Below are positions 33,845 to 43,231 of a DNA stretch of 64,000 nucleotides, one piece after another. How positions within the stretch are numbered: the first letter of the stretch is position 1; each line of letters opens with the position of its first letter. The translations under genes were made by a program, and so were the position numbers. The notes under the pieces were generated by a model. The model did no database searches. It was not told the origin of the DNA and saw only the letters and a program-made list of their open reading frames with translations. This DNA is from JALZKA01 sp963721645. GTDB taxonomy: Bacteria; Actinomycetota; Thermoleophilia; Solirubrobacterales; 70-9. The stretch spans positions 744,001 to 808,000 of the forward strand of contig CAVRJK010000002.1 of the NCBI GenBank assembly GCA_963721645.1, given 5' to 3'.

Positions 33845-34511
33845 CGCGAAGCCCACGAAGGCCCTGAAGCGCCGCCACAGGCAAGCGGCGAAGCTCTTCA
33901 AGTTCGACCGCGAACTCGGCGTGCGCTACGTCGCCGGCTGCGATGAGGCCGGCCGCGGCTCGCTCGCGGGGCCGCTGGTTGCGGCTGCGGTCCTGTTGGA
34001 CTACGGCGCCCTCTCGATGACCGACCGGCGAGCTCTCTCGGAGCTCGACGACTCGAAGAAGCGATCGCCGGATGAGCGCGAGGTTCTCTACCCGGCCGTG
34101 ATCCGAGCGGCAACCCGCGTGTCGGTGACCGTCCGCTGCGTCGCCGGGATCGACTCGCGCGGGCTCCACGTGACGAATTGCGAGGCGCTCGCCAGGAGCC
34201 TGGAGCGCGTCGCTCATCCGCAGGGCGTTTGCCTCGTCGACGGCTTTCGCCTGCCTCTTTGTCGTGTCGAGCACCGCCAGGTGATCAACGGTGACGCCCG
34301 CTCGGCCGCAATCGCTGCGGCGTCGGTGATAGCGAAGGTCACGCGCGATCGCTTCATGGAGCGCTGCGACGCGGAGTATCCCGGGTTCGGTTTCGCGCTC
34401 AACGCCGGCTACTCGACTCCCGAGCACCGCGCGGCGATCATCGCCAACGGACCGAGCGATCTCCATCGCCGCTCCTTCCAGTCGATCGCCTACACGCAAC
34501 TCGCCCTCTAA
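33738..34511 (+). CDS. rnhB: Ribonuclease HII
   Basis: Removes RNA from RNA-DNA hybrids and misincorporated ribonucleotides. Core signature VAGCDEAGRGSLAGP with catalytic Asp-Glu, then L-D-D-S-K-K, and the IAAASVIAKVTRDR segment with a later Asp in RCDAEYPGFGF. The conserved region starts near 33883; the only ATG upstream is at 33738, inside lepB, giving 257 residues with a non-conserved leader. A CTG nearer 33864 is an alternative. Its stop overlaps the convergent yraN. Confidence 0.9.
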   Translation: MEHQTTAASGVPSPKTGSSARPSSATGPRPSSAPFSAKPTKALKRRHRQAAKLFKFDRELGVRYVAGCDEAGRGSLAGPLVAAAVLLDYGALSMTDRRALSELDDSKKRSPDEREVLYPAVIRAATRVSVTVRCVAGIDSRGLHVTNCEALARSLERVAHPQGVCLVDGFRLPLCRVEHRQVINGDARSAAIAAASVIAKVTRDRFMERCDAEYPGFGFALNAGYSTPEHRAAIIANGPSDLHRRSFQSIAYTQLAL

Positions 34512-34894
34512 CACGCTGCCTTCACGTGGTCCCAGGAAGCGACGCGGCCCGCGTGGTCGAGCCGCAGGCCGATCACGTCGATCCGCAGGTCGCTGATGCG
34601 GGGTAGCTCGGTGCGGTTGGCGCGGAGCCATGCCGTGGCGAGCGTCCTGAGCCTTCGCTGCTTTTGCGGCCCGACCATCTCGAGCATCGAGACCGGGCCG
34701 GAGCGGGCGCATGCACGGCCCGTCTTGACCTCGACGACGACGAGGGTCCCGCCGTCGATCGCGATTACATCCATCTCGCCGCGGATGCCATCCACGCGCG
34801 CATTCCGCGCGACTATCCGCCATCCGCGTTGCTCGAGTTCCCGGGCGACAATCCGTTCGCCTTCGCGGCCCAGGATCTGTCTCGCCAGCGTCAT
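34508..34894 (-). CDS. YraN/UPF0102 family nuclease-like protein
   Basis: 128 residues from the ATG at 34894, which begins the family pattern LGREGERIVARELEQRGWRIVARN. The restriction-endonuclease-like core shows GEMDVIAIDGGTLVVVEVK (E...D...E-x-K). In many genomes yraN sits with rnhB and comM, as here, but on the opposite strand. An upstream GTG/ATG extension to 34954 is not conserved. A processing role in DNA metabolism is inferred from the fold only. Confidence 0.85.
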   Translation of the reverse strand: MTLARQILGREGERIVARELEQRGWRIVARNARVDGIRGEMDVIAIDGGTLVVVEVKTGRACARSGPVSMLEMVGPQKQRRLRTLATAWLRANRTELPRISDLRIDVIGLRLDHAGRVASWDHVKAAC

Positions 34895-35000
34895 TCCCGG
34901 ACCGTAGGAGCGCGCAGCGCGCGGGTGGGGCGCGAATTGGAGCGATTCCGCCACATTTCACGCGCCACACGCGCGTTCGCGCCTCTTAGCGTCGCCGACA

Positions 35001-36525
35001 GTGATTGCGCGGGTCCACACCTTCACCCTTCTGGGCGTCGAGGCGTTCGACGTGACGGTCGAGGTGGACGTCGCCAACGGGCTCCCGGCGTTCGCCCTGG
35101 TCGGTCTTCCGGACACGGCAGTGCGGGAGTCGCGCGAGCGCGTGCGTTCGGCCGTCAAGAGCTCGGGATTCGAGTTCCCCGATTCGAGGATCGTCGCGAG
35201 CCTCGCGCCCGCCGATCTGCGGAAGGCGGGGCCGGGATTCGACCTCGCGATCGCGGCCGGGATCCTGGTCTCCACGGCGCAGCTCCCAGGGGATTCGCTC
35301 CGCGGCTGCGCGATGGCCGCGGAGCTGGCGCTCGACGGCTCCGTGCGCGCCGTTCCGGGCGCCATCGCGATGGCCGAGCGAGCCGGAGAGCTGGGGCTGG
35401 AGAAGATCGTGGTGGCTCGCGCAAGCGCAGCCGAGGCGGCCATGCCGGCGGCCCTCGGTGCGCATTCTTGTCGCGTCGTGCCGATTGACTCGCTGGGCGA
35501 CCTGCGCCTCCTCGGTACCACGAGCGAACCGTCCTACACGCAGGAACCCCTCGATCCCGAGGTGGTTCCCCGGCTGGGCATCGACCTGGAGGAGCTTCGC
35601 GGTCAACCCAGCCTGCGCCGCGCCCTGGAAGCGGTTGCCGCGGGCGGCCACGGCATGCTGATCCTGGGTCCCCCTGGGGCGGGAAAGAGCCTCGCGGCAC
35701 GCCGTCTTCCGACAATCATGCCGCCGCTCGACGACCCCGAGGCGATGGAGGTGCTGAGAATCGCCAGCGCGTGCGGGCGGAACGGGGTTCGCCCGAACGG
35801 AAGCGGCTGCGCACCGGGCCTCAAGACCCTTTCGCGCACCGCACCACACGATCTCTCCAGCCGGTCTCGTGGGTGGAGGCAATCCGCCACGTGCGGGCGA
35901 GGTGACCCTCGCGCACTGCGGAGTCCTCTTCTTGGACGAGCTCGGCGAGTTCTCGCGCGTGTCGCTCGAAGCGCTCCGCCAACCGCTGGAGGACGGTGAG
36001 GTCACGATCTCCCGGGTGCGGCACTCCGTGAGCCTGCCCAGCCGGTTCGTGTTGCTCGCGGCCTCGAATCCGTGTCCATGCGGACACGGCGAGGACTCGC
36101 CGAAGTGCAAGTGCTCCCCGGCTCAGGCAAAGCGCTACCGCAACCGCATCTCGGGAGCGTTGGCTGATCGCATCGACATCTCGCTCCGGATCGAGCAGCC
36201 GACGCCCGAAGCGCTCGCGGGCGAGCCCGGCGAGTCCTCGGAGGTGGTGCGCGCGCGAGTCGTTCGCGCCCGCCAGACGGCGGTGGCGCGGCAGGGCTGC
36301 GCGAATGCCGCGCTCGGTCCAAAGGCGCTTCGGGAACACGTCTCGCTGACGGAGGAGGCTCGCGACGAGCTGTTGTCGGGCCACCGCACGCTCGGCCTCT
36401 CGGGGCGAGGGCACGACCGCGTGCGCCGTGTCGCCCGCACCCTCGCCGATCTGGCCGGACGGGTTGATGTGACGGCCGAGGACATCGACGGCGCGCTCGC
36501 GTTCCGAAGGAGGAGCGGGGCATGA
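35001..36525 (+). CDS. comM: ComM/YifB-like Mg-chelatase-type AAA ATPase, apparent single-base frameshift
   Basis: Branch-migration helicase used in natural transformation. The N-terminal Lon-like domain (HTFTLLGVEAFDV, FALVGLPDTAVRESRERV) and Walker A (GPPGAGKS, about residue 225) are in one frame. Near 35822-35826 an extra A shifts frame: dropping it yields GLRPFRAPHHTIS followed by GLVGGGNPPRAGEV, the exact family sequence, then GVLFLDEL (Walker B) and NPCPCG to the C-terminus in the new frame. Restored product about 507 residues. GTG start, TAGCGT 9 bases upstream. The stop overlaps dprA. Confidence 0.85.
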
Positions 36526-37436
36526 CTACCGGGGCCTGCCGGTGGCAGGTAGAGCGCGGGGAGGAGGGATGGCCCGAGTGCCTCTCCGAGCTTCCCGCCG
36601 TCGACGAGCGGGAGCCGAAGACCATCTACGGATATGGCGAGCGGAGCCTGTTCACGGGCATCGACCCCGACCGGACGGTCACCATCGTCGGGTCGCGGCG
36701 GTCGGGCTCCTACGGGCGCGAGGTGGCGCGCGAGCTCGCGTTCGGTGCCGCCTCAGCGGGGCTGGTCGTCGTCAGCGGGATGGCGCTTGGCTGTGATTCC
36801 GCGGCACACGAGGGAGCGCTCGACGCCAAAGGCGCGACCATCGCCGTCCTGGGCGGCCCGGCCGACACGCCGTATCCGCGCTCCAAGGAGCCGCTCTATC
36901 GCCGCATTCTGCGCTCAGGCGGCACCGTGATCTCAGAGCGACCATCGGGGACGGAGGTCTACCCGAGCCTCTTTCCTGCCCGGAACCGCATCATGGCCGC
37001 CCTGGGCGGGTTTGTCGTGATCGTCGAGGGTGCCCACCGCTCGGGCACCCAGCACACCGTCAAGCAGGCGGCAGCGCTGGGCCGGGAGGTCCTTGCCGTG
37101 CCGGGACCCGTCACCTCCTCGCTCTCAGAGCTTCCCAACCAGTTGCTCTCCGAGGGCGCCCTCATGGTCCGCGACGCGCAGGATCTCCTCGACCATGTCC
37201 TCGGCCCGGGCCAGACGCAGGTGCGCGGGTTGGGCCCCGAGCTCGAAGCGCACCTGCTCGAAGCCCTCTACAAGGTCGAGGCGGGTGCCGGCACCTGCGA
37301 CGCCGTCGCGATCCAGTTGGGCCTTGACGGGAACGACGCCGCGATCGCATTGGCTCGTCTGGAGCTGATGGGCTACGTCGCCGGCGACTCGGTGGGTCGC
37401 TACTCACGAACGCAGCTCTCACCGCCGTTACCCTGA
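36522..37436 (+). CDS. dprA: DNA-processing protein DprA
   Basis: Loads RecA onto incoming single-stranded DNA in transformation. The Rossmann-like DNA_processg_A core shows VTIVGSRRSGSYGREVA, VVSGMALGCDSAAHEGAL, FPARNRIMAAL and a Ser/Gly-rich EGAHRSGTQHT loop. A short winged-helix-like region closes the 304-residue protein. The ATG overlaps the comM stop by four bases. comM and dprA together hint at DNA uptake ability, though no ComEC or pilin genes lie in the window. Confidence 0.93.
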   Translation: MTTGACRWQVERGEEGWPECLSELPAVDEREPKTIYGYGERSLFTGIDPDRTVTIVGSRRSGSYGREVARELAFGAASAGLVVVSGMALGCDSAAHEGALDAKGATIAVLGGPADTPYPRSKEPLYRRILRSGGTVISERPSGTEVYPSLFPARNRIMAALGGFVVIVEGAHRSGTQHTVKQAAALGREVLAVPGPVTSSLSELPNQLLSEGALMVRDAQDLLDHVLGPGQTQVRGLGPELEAHLLEALYKVEAGAGTCDAVAIQLGLDGNDAAIALARLELMGYVAGDSVGRYSRTQLSPPLP

Positions 37437-37442
37437 CCCGCG

Positions 37443-38285
37443 ATGCCCGCCGAACCCCGTGTCCCGACCGTGATCTCGATCGCCGGCTCGGATTCGGGCG
37501 GCGGCGCGGGGATCCAGGCCGACCTGAAGGCATTCGCGCGCTGCGGAGTCCACGGAACGACCGCAATCACAGCGATCACCGCACAGAACACCGTCGGCGT
37601 CGAAGCGGTGCTTGCGACCCCGCCCGAGATGATCGTCGCGCAGGTGAGGGCCGTCGCAGCCGACATCGGCATTGACGCCGTCAAGATCGGCATGCTGGGC
37701 GACGAGGCAACGATCGGCGCGGTTGTCGAGTCGCTGGAGCTCATCGACACGTACCGCCGCGGGGTCCCGGTGGTCCTGGACCCGGTGATGGTCGCCGAAA
37801 GCGGAGCCGCGCTACTCGATCCCGATGCCAAGGCAGCGCTGATCGAGCGAGTGCTTCCGCTGGTCACCGTAGTGACGCCCAACCTGCCAGAAGCACGAGA
37901 GCTCGCCGGGCGGCGGGAGGGAGGAGACCAGCGCGACCTCGGTGAGACGATTCTCGGGCTCGGTCCCAAAGCCGTGATCGTCACCGGCGGTCACACGGAG
38001 AAGGGCGCCGACGTCCTGGTCGACGACAGCGGCCATCTGGAGATCGAGGGGCCTCGATTCGCCGATGGCGCCGCGCACGGCTCGGGCTGCACGCACTCTT
38101 CGGCGGTTGCGGCTCTCCTCGCGCGTGGAATGGAGCTCTCAGAGGCGGCGCGCTGGGCGCGTGAGATCGCCGCCGAAGCCGTAGGTCACGGCCTGCGCGA
38201 GATCGGCGCGGGCCCCGGCCCGGTCGACGTCTTGCGAATCAGACGCCGCGAAATTGACCCGCCGCGCCTAGACGACGCCTCCTAG
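37443..38285 (+). CDS. thiD: Hydroxymethylpyrimidine (phosphate) kinase ThiD
   Basis: Phosphorylates HMP/HMP-P for thiamine synthesis. Ribokinase fold with GSDSGGGAGIQADLKAF at the N-terminus, VKIGMLGDE, VLDPVMVAESG, and the anion-hole GSGCTHSSAVAA near residue 218. 280 residues. TACCCT at 37429-37434, overlapping the dprA end, is eight bases before the ATG, so it likely has its own start of transcription. No TPP riboswitch is visible ahead of it. Confidence 0.93.
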   Translation: MPAEPRVPTVISIAGSDSGGGAGIQADLKAFARCGVHGTTAITAITAQNTVGVEAVLATPPEMIVAQVRAVAADIGIDAVKIGMLGDEATIGAVVESLELIDTYRRGVPVVLDPVMVAESGAALLDPDAKAALIERVLPLVTVVTPNLPEARELAGRREGGDQRDLGETILGLGPKAVIVTGGHTEKGADVLVDDSGHLEIEGPRFADGAAHGSGCTHSSAVAALLARGMELSEAARWAREIAAEAVGHGLREIGAGPGPVDVLRIRRREIDPPRLDDAS

Positions 38286-38388
38286 GTCCGACCGGTCGAC
38301 GCTGGCCGTGTGAGAGACGGATGATGTCGACCGGATGGCGAATGCCGGCGCGATCGGACCTTCGAGGTCTCGCCATAGACTCGTATCG

Positions 38389-40086
38389 ATGAGCGAGGCC
38401 AACTCCGAGACGAAAACCGACCTGCCGCGCCCGCGCTCGTCAGCCGTTTTTGACGGCCCTGACCGTGCCGCGGCCCGCGCCTACATGAAGGGCATCGGTT
38501 TCGACGACGCCGCGCTCAAACGCCCGACCATCGGTATCGCCAACACCTGGATTGAGGCGATGCCCTGCAACTTCCACCTGCGCGGTCTCGCCCAGCACAT
38601 CAAGGCCGGCGTTCGCGCTGCGGGCGGCACCCCTATGGAGTTCAACACGATCGCAATCTCCGACGGCATCACGATGGGCACGGCGGGCATGAAGAGCTCT
38701 CTGGTCAGCCGCGAGGTGATCGCCGACTCGATCGAGCTGACCGCTCGGGGCTACCAGTTCGACGCCATCGTCGCCCTCAGCGCCTGCGACAAGACCATCC
38801 CCGGCTGCGTGATGGCGCTCGCGCGGCTCGATATTCCGTCGGTGATGCTCTACGGAGGCTCGATCGCCCCCGGGCGCTACAAGGGCCGCGACGTGACGAT
38901 CCTCGACGTCTTCGAGGCGATCGGCGCACACAACGCCGGCACGATGACCGAGGAGGAGCTGACCGAGCTCGAGAATGTGGCGAGCCCCGGTGCCGGTGCC
39001 TGCGGAGCTCAGTTCACCGCCAACACCATGGCGTGCGCCTTCGAGGCCCTCGGGATCTCGCCGGGCGGTTCGGCGATGGTTCCGGCCGAAGAGGACTCAA
39101 AGGCCACGGTCGCCGAGAAGATCGGCGAACTCGTCATGCAGGTCCTGGCCGACGACCTCCGACCCAGCCAGATCATCACAAAGGAGTCGCTCGAGAACGC
39201 GATCGCCTGCGTCTGCGCGTCCGGCGGCTCCACGAATGCCGTGCTCCACCTCCTTGCAGTCGCGCGAGAGGCGGGGATCGAGCTCGAGATGGACGACTTC
39301 GAGCGGATCTCGCGAAAGACGCCTCTGTACGCCGATCTGAAGCCCGGCGGTCGCTACGTCGCCACCGACCTCTTTGCCGCCGGCGGCGTGCCGCTGATCC
39401 TCAACCGTCTCTCCGAAGCGGGCCTCCTTCACCGCGACCAGATCACGGTCAGCGGCAGGACCGTCGGGGAGGAGGCGGACGCCGTCTCGGAGACGCCGGG
39501 CCAGGACGTCGTGCGGCCGGTGTCCGACCCCGTCAAGGCCCAGGGTGGCCTGGCGATCCTGCGCGGCAACCTCGCCCCGGAAGGCGCGGTCGTGAAGGTG
39601 GCAGGAACCGAGCGCATGGGTCAGACGGGTCCGGCGCGAGTCTTCGAGTGCGAAGAGGACGCCTTCCAGGCGGTCAAGGAGGATCTGATCAACGCCGGGG
39701 ACATCGTGGTGATCCGGAACGAAGGCCCGACGGGGGGCCCGGGCATGCGCGAGATGCTGGCCGTGACCGCCGCGATCGTCGGAGCCGGACACGGAAATGA
39801 CGTCGCGATGATCACCGACGGGCGCTTCTCCGGTGCGACCCGCGGCCTGATGATCGGCCACGTCGCTCCGGAGGCAGTCAAGGGTGGCCCGATCGCGGCC
39901 ATCAACGAAGGCGATCAGATCACCATCGACGTCGAGGCACGAACGATCGAAGTCGATCTGAGCGACGAGGAGATCGCCGAACGGGTCGCCGCCTACGAGG
40001 CTCCGGAGCCTCCGTTTCGCTCGGGCGTGATGGCCAAGTACGCCGCGACCGTCTCCAGCGCGTCCATGGGCGCGATCACCGGCTGA
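38389..40086 (+). CDS. ilvD: Dihydroxy-acid dehydratase
   Basis: Third step of branched-chain amino-acid synthesis, iron-sulfur enzyme. Shows the cluster cysteines and family motifs ACDKTIPGC (about residue 132) and GACGAQFTANTM (about 203-214), then GRFSGATRGLMIGH near the C-terminus. 565 residues from the ATG at 38389; a TAGACT at 38376-38381 lies seven bases before it, which argues against longer upstream starts. No other ilv gene is in the window. Confidence 0.95.
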   Translation: MSEANSETKTDLPRPRSSAVFDGPDRAAARAYMKGIGFDDAALKRPTIGIANTWIEAMPCNFHLRGLAQHIKAGVRAAGGTPMEFNTIAISDGITMGTAGMKSSLVSREVIADSIELTARGYQFDAIVALSACDKTIPGCVMALARLDIPSVMLYGGSIAPGRYKGRDVTILDVFEAIGAHNAGTMTEEELTELENVASPGAGACGAQFTANTMACAFEALGISPGGSAMVPAEEDSKATVAEKIGELVMQVLADDLRPSQIITKESLENAIACVCASGGSTNAVLHLLAVAREAGIELEMDDFERISRKTPLYADLKPGGRYVATDLFAAGGVPLILNRLSEAGLLHRDQITVSGRTVGEEADAVSETPGQDVVRPVSDPVKAQGGLAILRGNLAPEGAVVKVAGTERMGQTGPARVFECEEDAFQAVKEDLINAGDIVVIRNEGPTGGPGMREMLAVTAAIVGAGHGNDVAMITDGRFSGATRGLMIGHVAPEAVKGGPIAAINEGDQITIDVEARTIEVDLSDEEIAERVAAYEAPEPPFRSGVMAKYAATVSSASMGAITG

Positions 40087-40087
40087 G

Positions 40088-40975
40088 ATGGCCCGCGGTC
40101 GCAGCCCACTCGCAGACCTCGCGGAGTCCAAGGAGCTCGTTCCCGCAGAGCGGAACGCCGAGCTCATGTCGCCGATCGAGCCGGAGCGGACCCTCAACGA
40201 TTGGGGACGATCCGAGCGCGTCGAGGGCTTCATGGATCAGACGCTCTTCGAGTTCTTCTACCGCTACTGGTTCCGCGTCGAGGTCGAAGGGGTCGAGAAC
40301 GTCCCCTCCGAGGGAGGTGCCCTCCTCGTCTCCAACCACGCGGGCGCCCTACCGCCAGACGCGGGAATGATCGCCAAGGCGATCAAGGAGGAGCACCCAC
40401 GCCCGAGGCCTCTGTATCTGACCGTCGAGCACTTTTTCAAGGGCTACCCGGGATTCTCGATGCTGGTGCCGAAGATCGGCGGCGTTGCCGCGCATCCCGC
40501 CAACGTGCATCGCCTGCTTCACGACGAGGAGCAACTCGTCCTGGTCTTTCCCGAGGGGCGGAAGGGAACCGAGAAGCTCTACAAGGACCGCTACCGCCTG
40601 CGGCGCTTCGGCCGCGGCGGCTTCGTTGAGGCAGCGATGCGCGCCGAGGCAAAGCTCGTGCCGCTCTGCGTGGTCGGCGCCGAAGAGGCGATGCCCGCTT
40701 TTGCCCAGGTCCCCCTGTTGCAGAAGCTGACCGGCCTCATCTACTTTCCGATCACGCCCACATTTCCCTGGCTGGGACCGCTGGGGATGATGGGCTACCT
40801 GCCGGCCAAGTTCAAGATCCGGTTCCTCGAGCCGATCGACATGGCCGAGCTCGGTGGCAAGGAGGCGGCGCAGGACAAGGCACTCGTTCAGACGGTCGCC
40901 CAAGAGGTTCGCGCCCGCATCCAGGAGAATCTCCACGAGATGCTCGGCAAGCGAAAAAGCGTGTGGTTCGGATGA
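40088..40975 (+). CDS. Lysophospholipid acyltransferase (PlsC-like)
   Basis: 295 residues. Acyltransferase block I appears as SNHAGALPPDAG (His with a distant Asp, the H-x7-D spacing seen in a subset of actinobacterial members), block III as FPEGRKG and a late PITPTFP segment. Probably acylates a glycerolipid or related acceptor at the membrane. It begins one base after the ilvD stop and overlaps the next gene by four bases. Confidence 0.8.
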   Translation: MARGRSPLADLAESKELVPAERNAELMSPIEPERTLNDWGRSERVEGFMDQTLFEFFYRYWFRVEVEGVENVPSEGGALLVSNHAGALPPDAGMIAKAIKEEHPRPRPLYLTVEHFFKGYPGFSMLVPKIGGVAAHPANVHRLLHDEEQLVLVFPEGRKGTEKLYKDRYRLRRFGRGGFVEAAMRAEAKLVPLCVVGAEEAMPAFAQVPLLQKLTGLIYFPITPTFPWLGPLGMMGYLPAKFKIRFLEPIDMAELGGKEAAQDKALVQTVAQEVRARIQENLHEMLGKRKSVWFG

Positions 40976-42057
40976 CACGCATCCTCCTTACCGGGCTTTC
41001 GACGTACTGGGGAGGTCGCTTGGCGCAGGCGCTCGAGGCCTTCGAGGAAGTGGAGACCATCATCGGAGTCGATCCGATCGAGCCGAGGGTCGAGCTCGAG
41101 CGGACGGAGTACGTAAAGGTGTCGAATCAGCACGGGCTCCTCGCGCGGATCGTTCGTGCCGCCGAGATCGACACGGTCATCGACACCCGTCTCACCGTCA
41201 ACTCGGTGTCGGCACGGCCGCGGGAGGCGCATGAGAACAACGTGATCGGGACGATGAACATCCTGACCGCGTGCTCGGGCGCCGATTCCCCGGTGCGACA
41301 GTTCATCTTCAAGAGCTCTGCCTACTACTACGGATCCGAACAGGACGATCCGTCCTTCTTTCACGAAGGCATGCTGCGCCCGCACCCGCCTCGCACCCCG
41401 CTCGAGCGCGACATCGTGGAAGCTGAGACCGCGGTCGCCGAATTCGCCGAGAAGCGCTCCGAGGTCGAGGTGACCATCCTGCGCTGCGCGAATGTCCTCG
41501 GCCCCGACGTCGACACCGCGTTCACCCGCATGTTCAACCTTCCCGCCGTGCCGATGGTGCTGGGCTTCGATCCCCGGGTCCAGTTCGTCCACGAGGACGA
41601 CGTCGTTCACGCGCTCGAGCACTGCGTCTTCAACGACACCCCCGGCGTCTTCAACGTCGCGGCCGACGGCGTTCTCGCCCTGAGCGAGGCGGCATCGGTT
41701 CTCGGTAAGCGGACGGCTCCCATCCTCCCGCCCTGGGGCACGGGACTGGTCGCCGGGCCGCTCCGAAGCCTGGGCTTCAAGGTGCCGAGCGAGATGCTCA
41801 ACCTGATGCGCTTCGGCCGGGGGCTCGACAACCGCCGTTTCAAGGCGACGGGCTTCGAATACGGCCAAACGTCACGCGAGACCGTGGCCCGCCTGGGGGA
41901 GCATCTGCGCCTCGATCCCGTCATGCGCGGAGTGGACGCTGGGTACCGGTACGAGCGAGAAGTCGAGGAGTTCCTGCGCTGGAGCCCGCACGTCCAGCGT
42001 GACCGCAAGGGCGACAAAACGGGCGTCGAGGCCGACGGCGACCTTTTGGGGATCTGA
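40972..42057 (+). CDS. NAD-dependent epimerase/dehydratase family protein
   Basis: 361 residues from the ATG at 40972, overlapping the acyltransferase stop. Extended SDR fold: ILLTGLSTYWGGRLAQAL at the N-terminus (with G-x-x-x-x-x-G-G in place of the usual GxxGxxG), conserved SSAYYYG (Tyr of the active site with a following EAETAVAE where Tyr-x-x-x-Lys would fall) and ILRCANVLGP. The catalytic Lys is not obvious, so activity as a classical epimerase is uncertain. Coupled with a lipid acyltransferase, so a lipid or sugar-lipid substrate is possible. Confidence 0.7.
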   Translation: MTRILLTGLSTYWGGRLAQALEAFEEVETIIGVDPIEPRVELERTEYVKVSNQHGLLARIVRAAEIDTVIDTRLTVNSVSARPREAHENNVIGTMNILTACSGADSPVRQFIFKSSAYYYGSEQDDPSFFHEGMLRPHPPRTPLERDIVEAETAVAEFAEKRSEVEVTILRCANVLGPDVDTAFTRMFNLPAVPMVLGFDPRVQFVHEDDVVHALEHCVFNDTPGVFNVAADGVLALSEAASVLGKRTAPILPPWGTGLVAGPLRSLGFKVPSEMLNLMRFGRGLDNRRFKATGFEYGQTSRETVARLGEHLRLDPVMRGVDAGYRYEREVEEFLRWSPHVQRDRKGDKTGVEADGDLLGI

Positions 42058-42122
42058 AAGGTCGATTGCGGATCGGTAGGAGGGGGGTCGTTTGAGGGAG
42101 GCCATCCGTACCCTTTGTCGAC

Positions 42123-43160
42123 GTGGGCCGCAAGTTCTACATCGCAGTTGTATTGACCGTCGTGCTGCTCCTGGTCGGCGCGGTCGGCGCGTACGCGTGG
42201 GATACCTCGCGCTCGGACGAGATCGCCGAGGGCGTGACGATCGGCGGCGTGGACGTCGGCGGTATGACCGAGGCCCAGGCCGAGAAGGCTGTGTCCGAAA
42301 CGGTGGTCGAGCCGCTCGACGAGGACGTGGTCGTGAGATACGAGGGCACCAAGTACGTCCTCAGCTCCGAAAAGCTTGCAGTCAGCGCCGATATCGATTC
42401 CAGCGTCCAGAAGGCTTTCGACGCAAGCCAGGAGGGAGGCCTTCCGACGCGGATCTGGCGTTACGCCACCGGTGGCGAGGTCGATGAGGAGATCAAGCCG
42501 GCAGTCGACTTCGACCAGGCCGAGATCGACAAGTTCATCGAGATCGTGGCCGCAGACGTCCACCAGGCCCCCGTGAACGCATCCGTGGAGCCGACGGCCG
42601 GTTCGATCGAGCCGGTCCGCGAACAGGTCGGCTACGCGGTTCGCCAGGAGGACCTGCGCGAGAAGGTCATGGCGGCGGTCAGCTCGCCCGCCGACGGCCC
42701 CATCAAGGCGCTTGTCCAGGAGACCTTGCCCGAGGTCACGACCGATGATCTTGCTGATCAGTATCCGGTCTATCTCACGGTGAATCGATCGAGCTTCGAG
42801 CTCAAGCTCTGGGAAAACCTCGAGCTCGCCAAGACCTACACGGTCGCGATCGGCGCCGCCGGCTACGACACTCCCACCGGCGAGTACGCAATTCAGAACA
42901 AGGCGGTCGATCCGACCTGGAGCGTGCCCGATTCCGACTGGGCCGGCAACCTCGCGGGCAAGGTGGTTCCCGGCGGCGCGGCCAACAACCCGCTCAAGGC
43001 CCGCTGGATGGGGATCTTCGACGGCGCCGGCATCCACGGCACCGACGACACGAGCTCGCTCGGCAGCGCCGCCTCTCATGGCTGCGTCCGCATGGCGGTC
43101 TCTGACGTGATCGAGCTTTACGACCAGGTCCCGGTCGGCACCCCGATCTACATCGGATAG
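42123..43160 (+). CDS. L,D-transpeptidase (YkuD) with peptidoglycan-binding-like domain
   Basis: 345 residues. N-terminal membrane anchor (KFYIAVVLTVVLLLVGAVGAYAW), a repeat-like PG_binding_4 region (about 40-200), and a C-terminal YkuD domain with the catalytic sequence G-x-H-G-T (about 305) and S-H-G-C-V-R-M (about 318-324, nucleophile Cys). It cross-links peptidoglycan 3-3 outside the membrane. GTG start; TACCCT at 42109-42114 is eight bases upstream. Confidence 0.9.
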   Translation: MGRKFYIAVVLTVVLLLVGAVGAYAWDTSRSDEIAEGVTIGGVDVGGMTEAQAEKAVSETVVEPLDEDVVVRYEGTKYVLSSEKLAVSADIDSSVQKAFDASQEGGLPTRIWRYATGGEVDEEIKPAVDFDQAEIDKFIEIVAADVHQAPVNASVEPTAGSIEPVREQVGYAVRQEDLREKVMAAVSSPADGPIKALVQETLPEVTTDDLADQYPVYLTVNRSSFELKLWENLELAKTYTVAIGAAGYDTPTGEYAIQNKAVDPTWSVPDSDWAGNLAGKVVPGGAANNPLKARWMGIFDGAGIHGTDDTSSLGSAASHGCVRMAVSDVIELYDQVPVGTPIYIG

Positions 43161-43231
43161 CTAAAGCTTTTGCGGCAGTTTCGTTGCGTGGGTAGGTAAC
43201 CGCGGGGCGGGCCGGAAACTACGAGTCCAGT

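Noticed and set aside
33457..36000. Programmed ribosomal frameshifting in lepB and comM
   Set aside because: The shift sites differ in sequence, lack a common slippery heptamer or downstream structure, and share only the +1 insertion, which fits sequence error better.
37437..38388. TPP riboswitch at thiD or T-box at ilvD
   Set aside because: thiD starts seven bases after dprA and ilvD has a -10-like box seven bases from its ATG; there is no room for such leaders.
39097..43079. Long antisense frames over ilvD and the epimerase/transpeptidase region
   Set aside because: Same GC-driven shadow effect; the sense genes carry complete family motifs.
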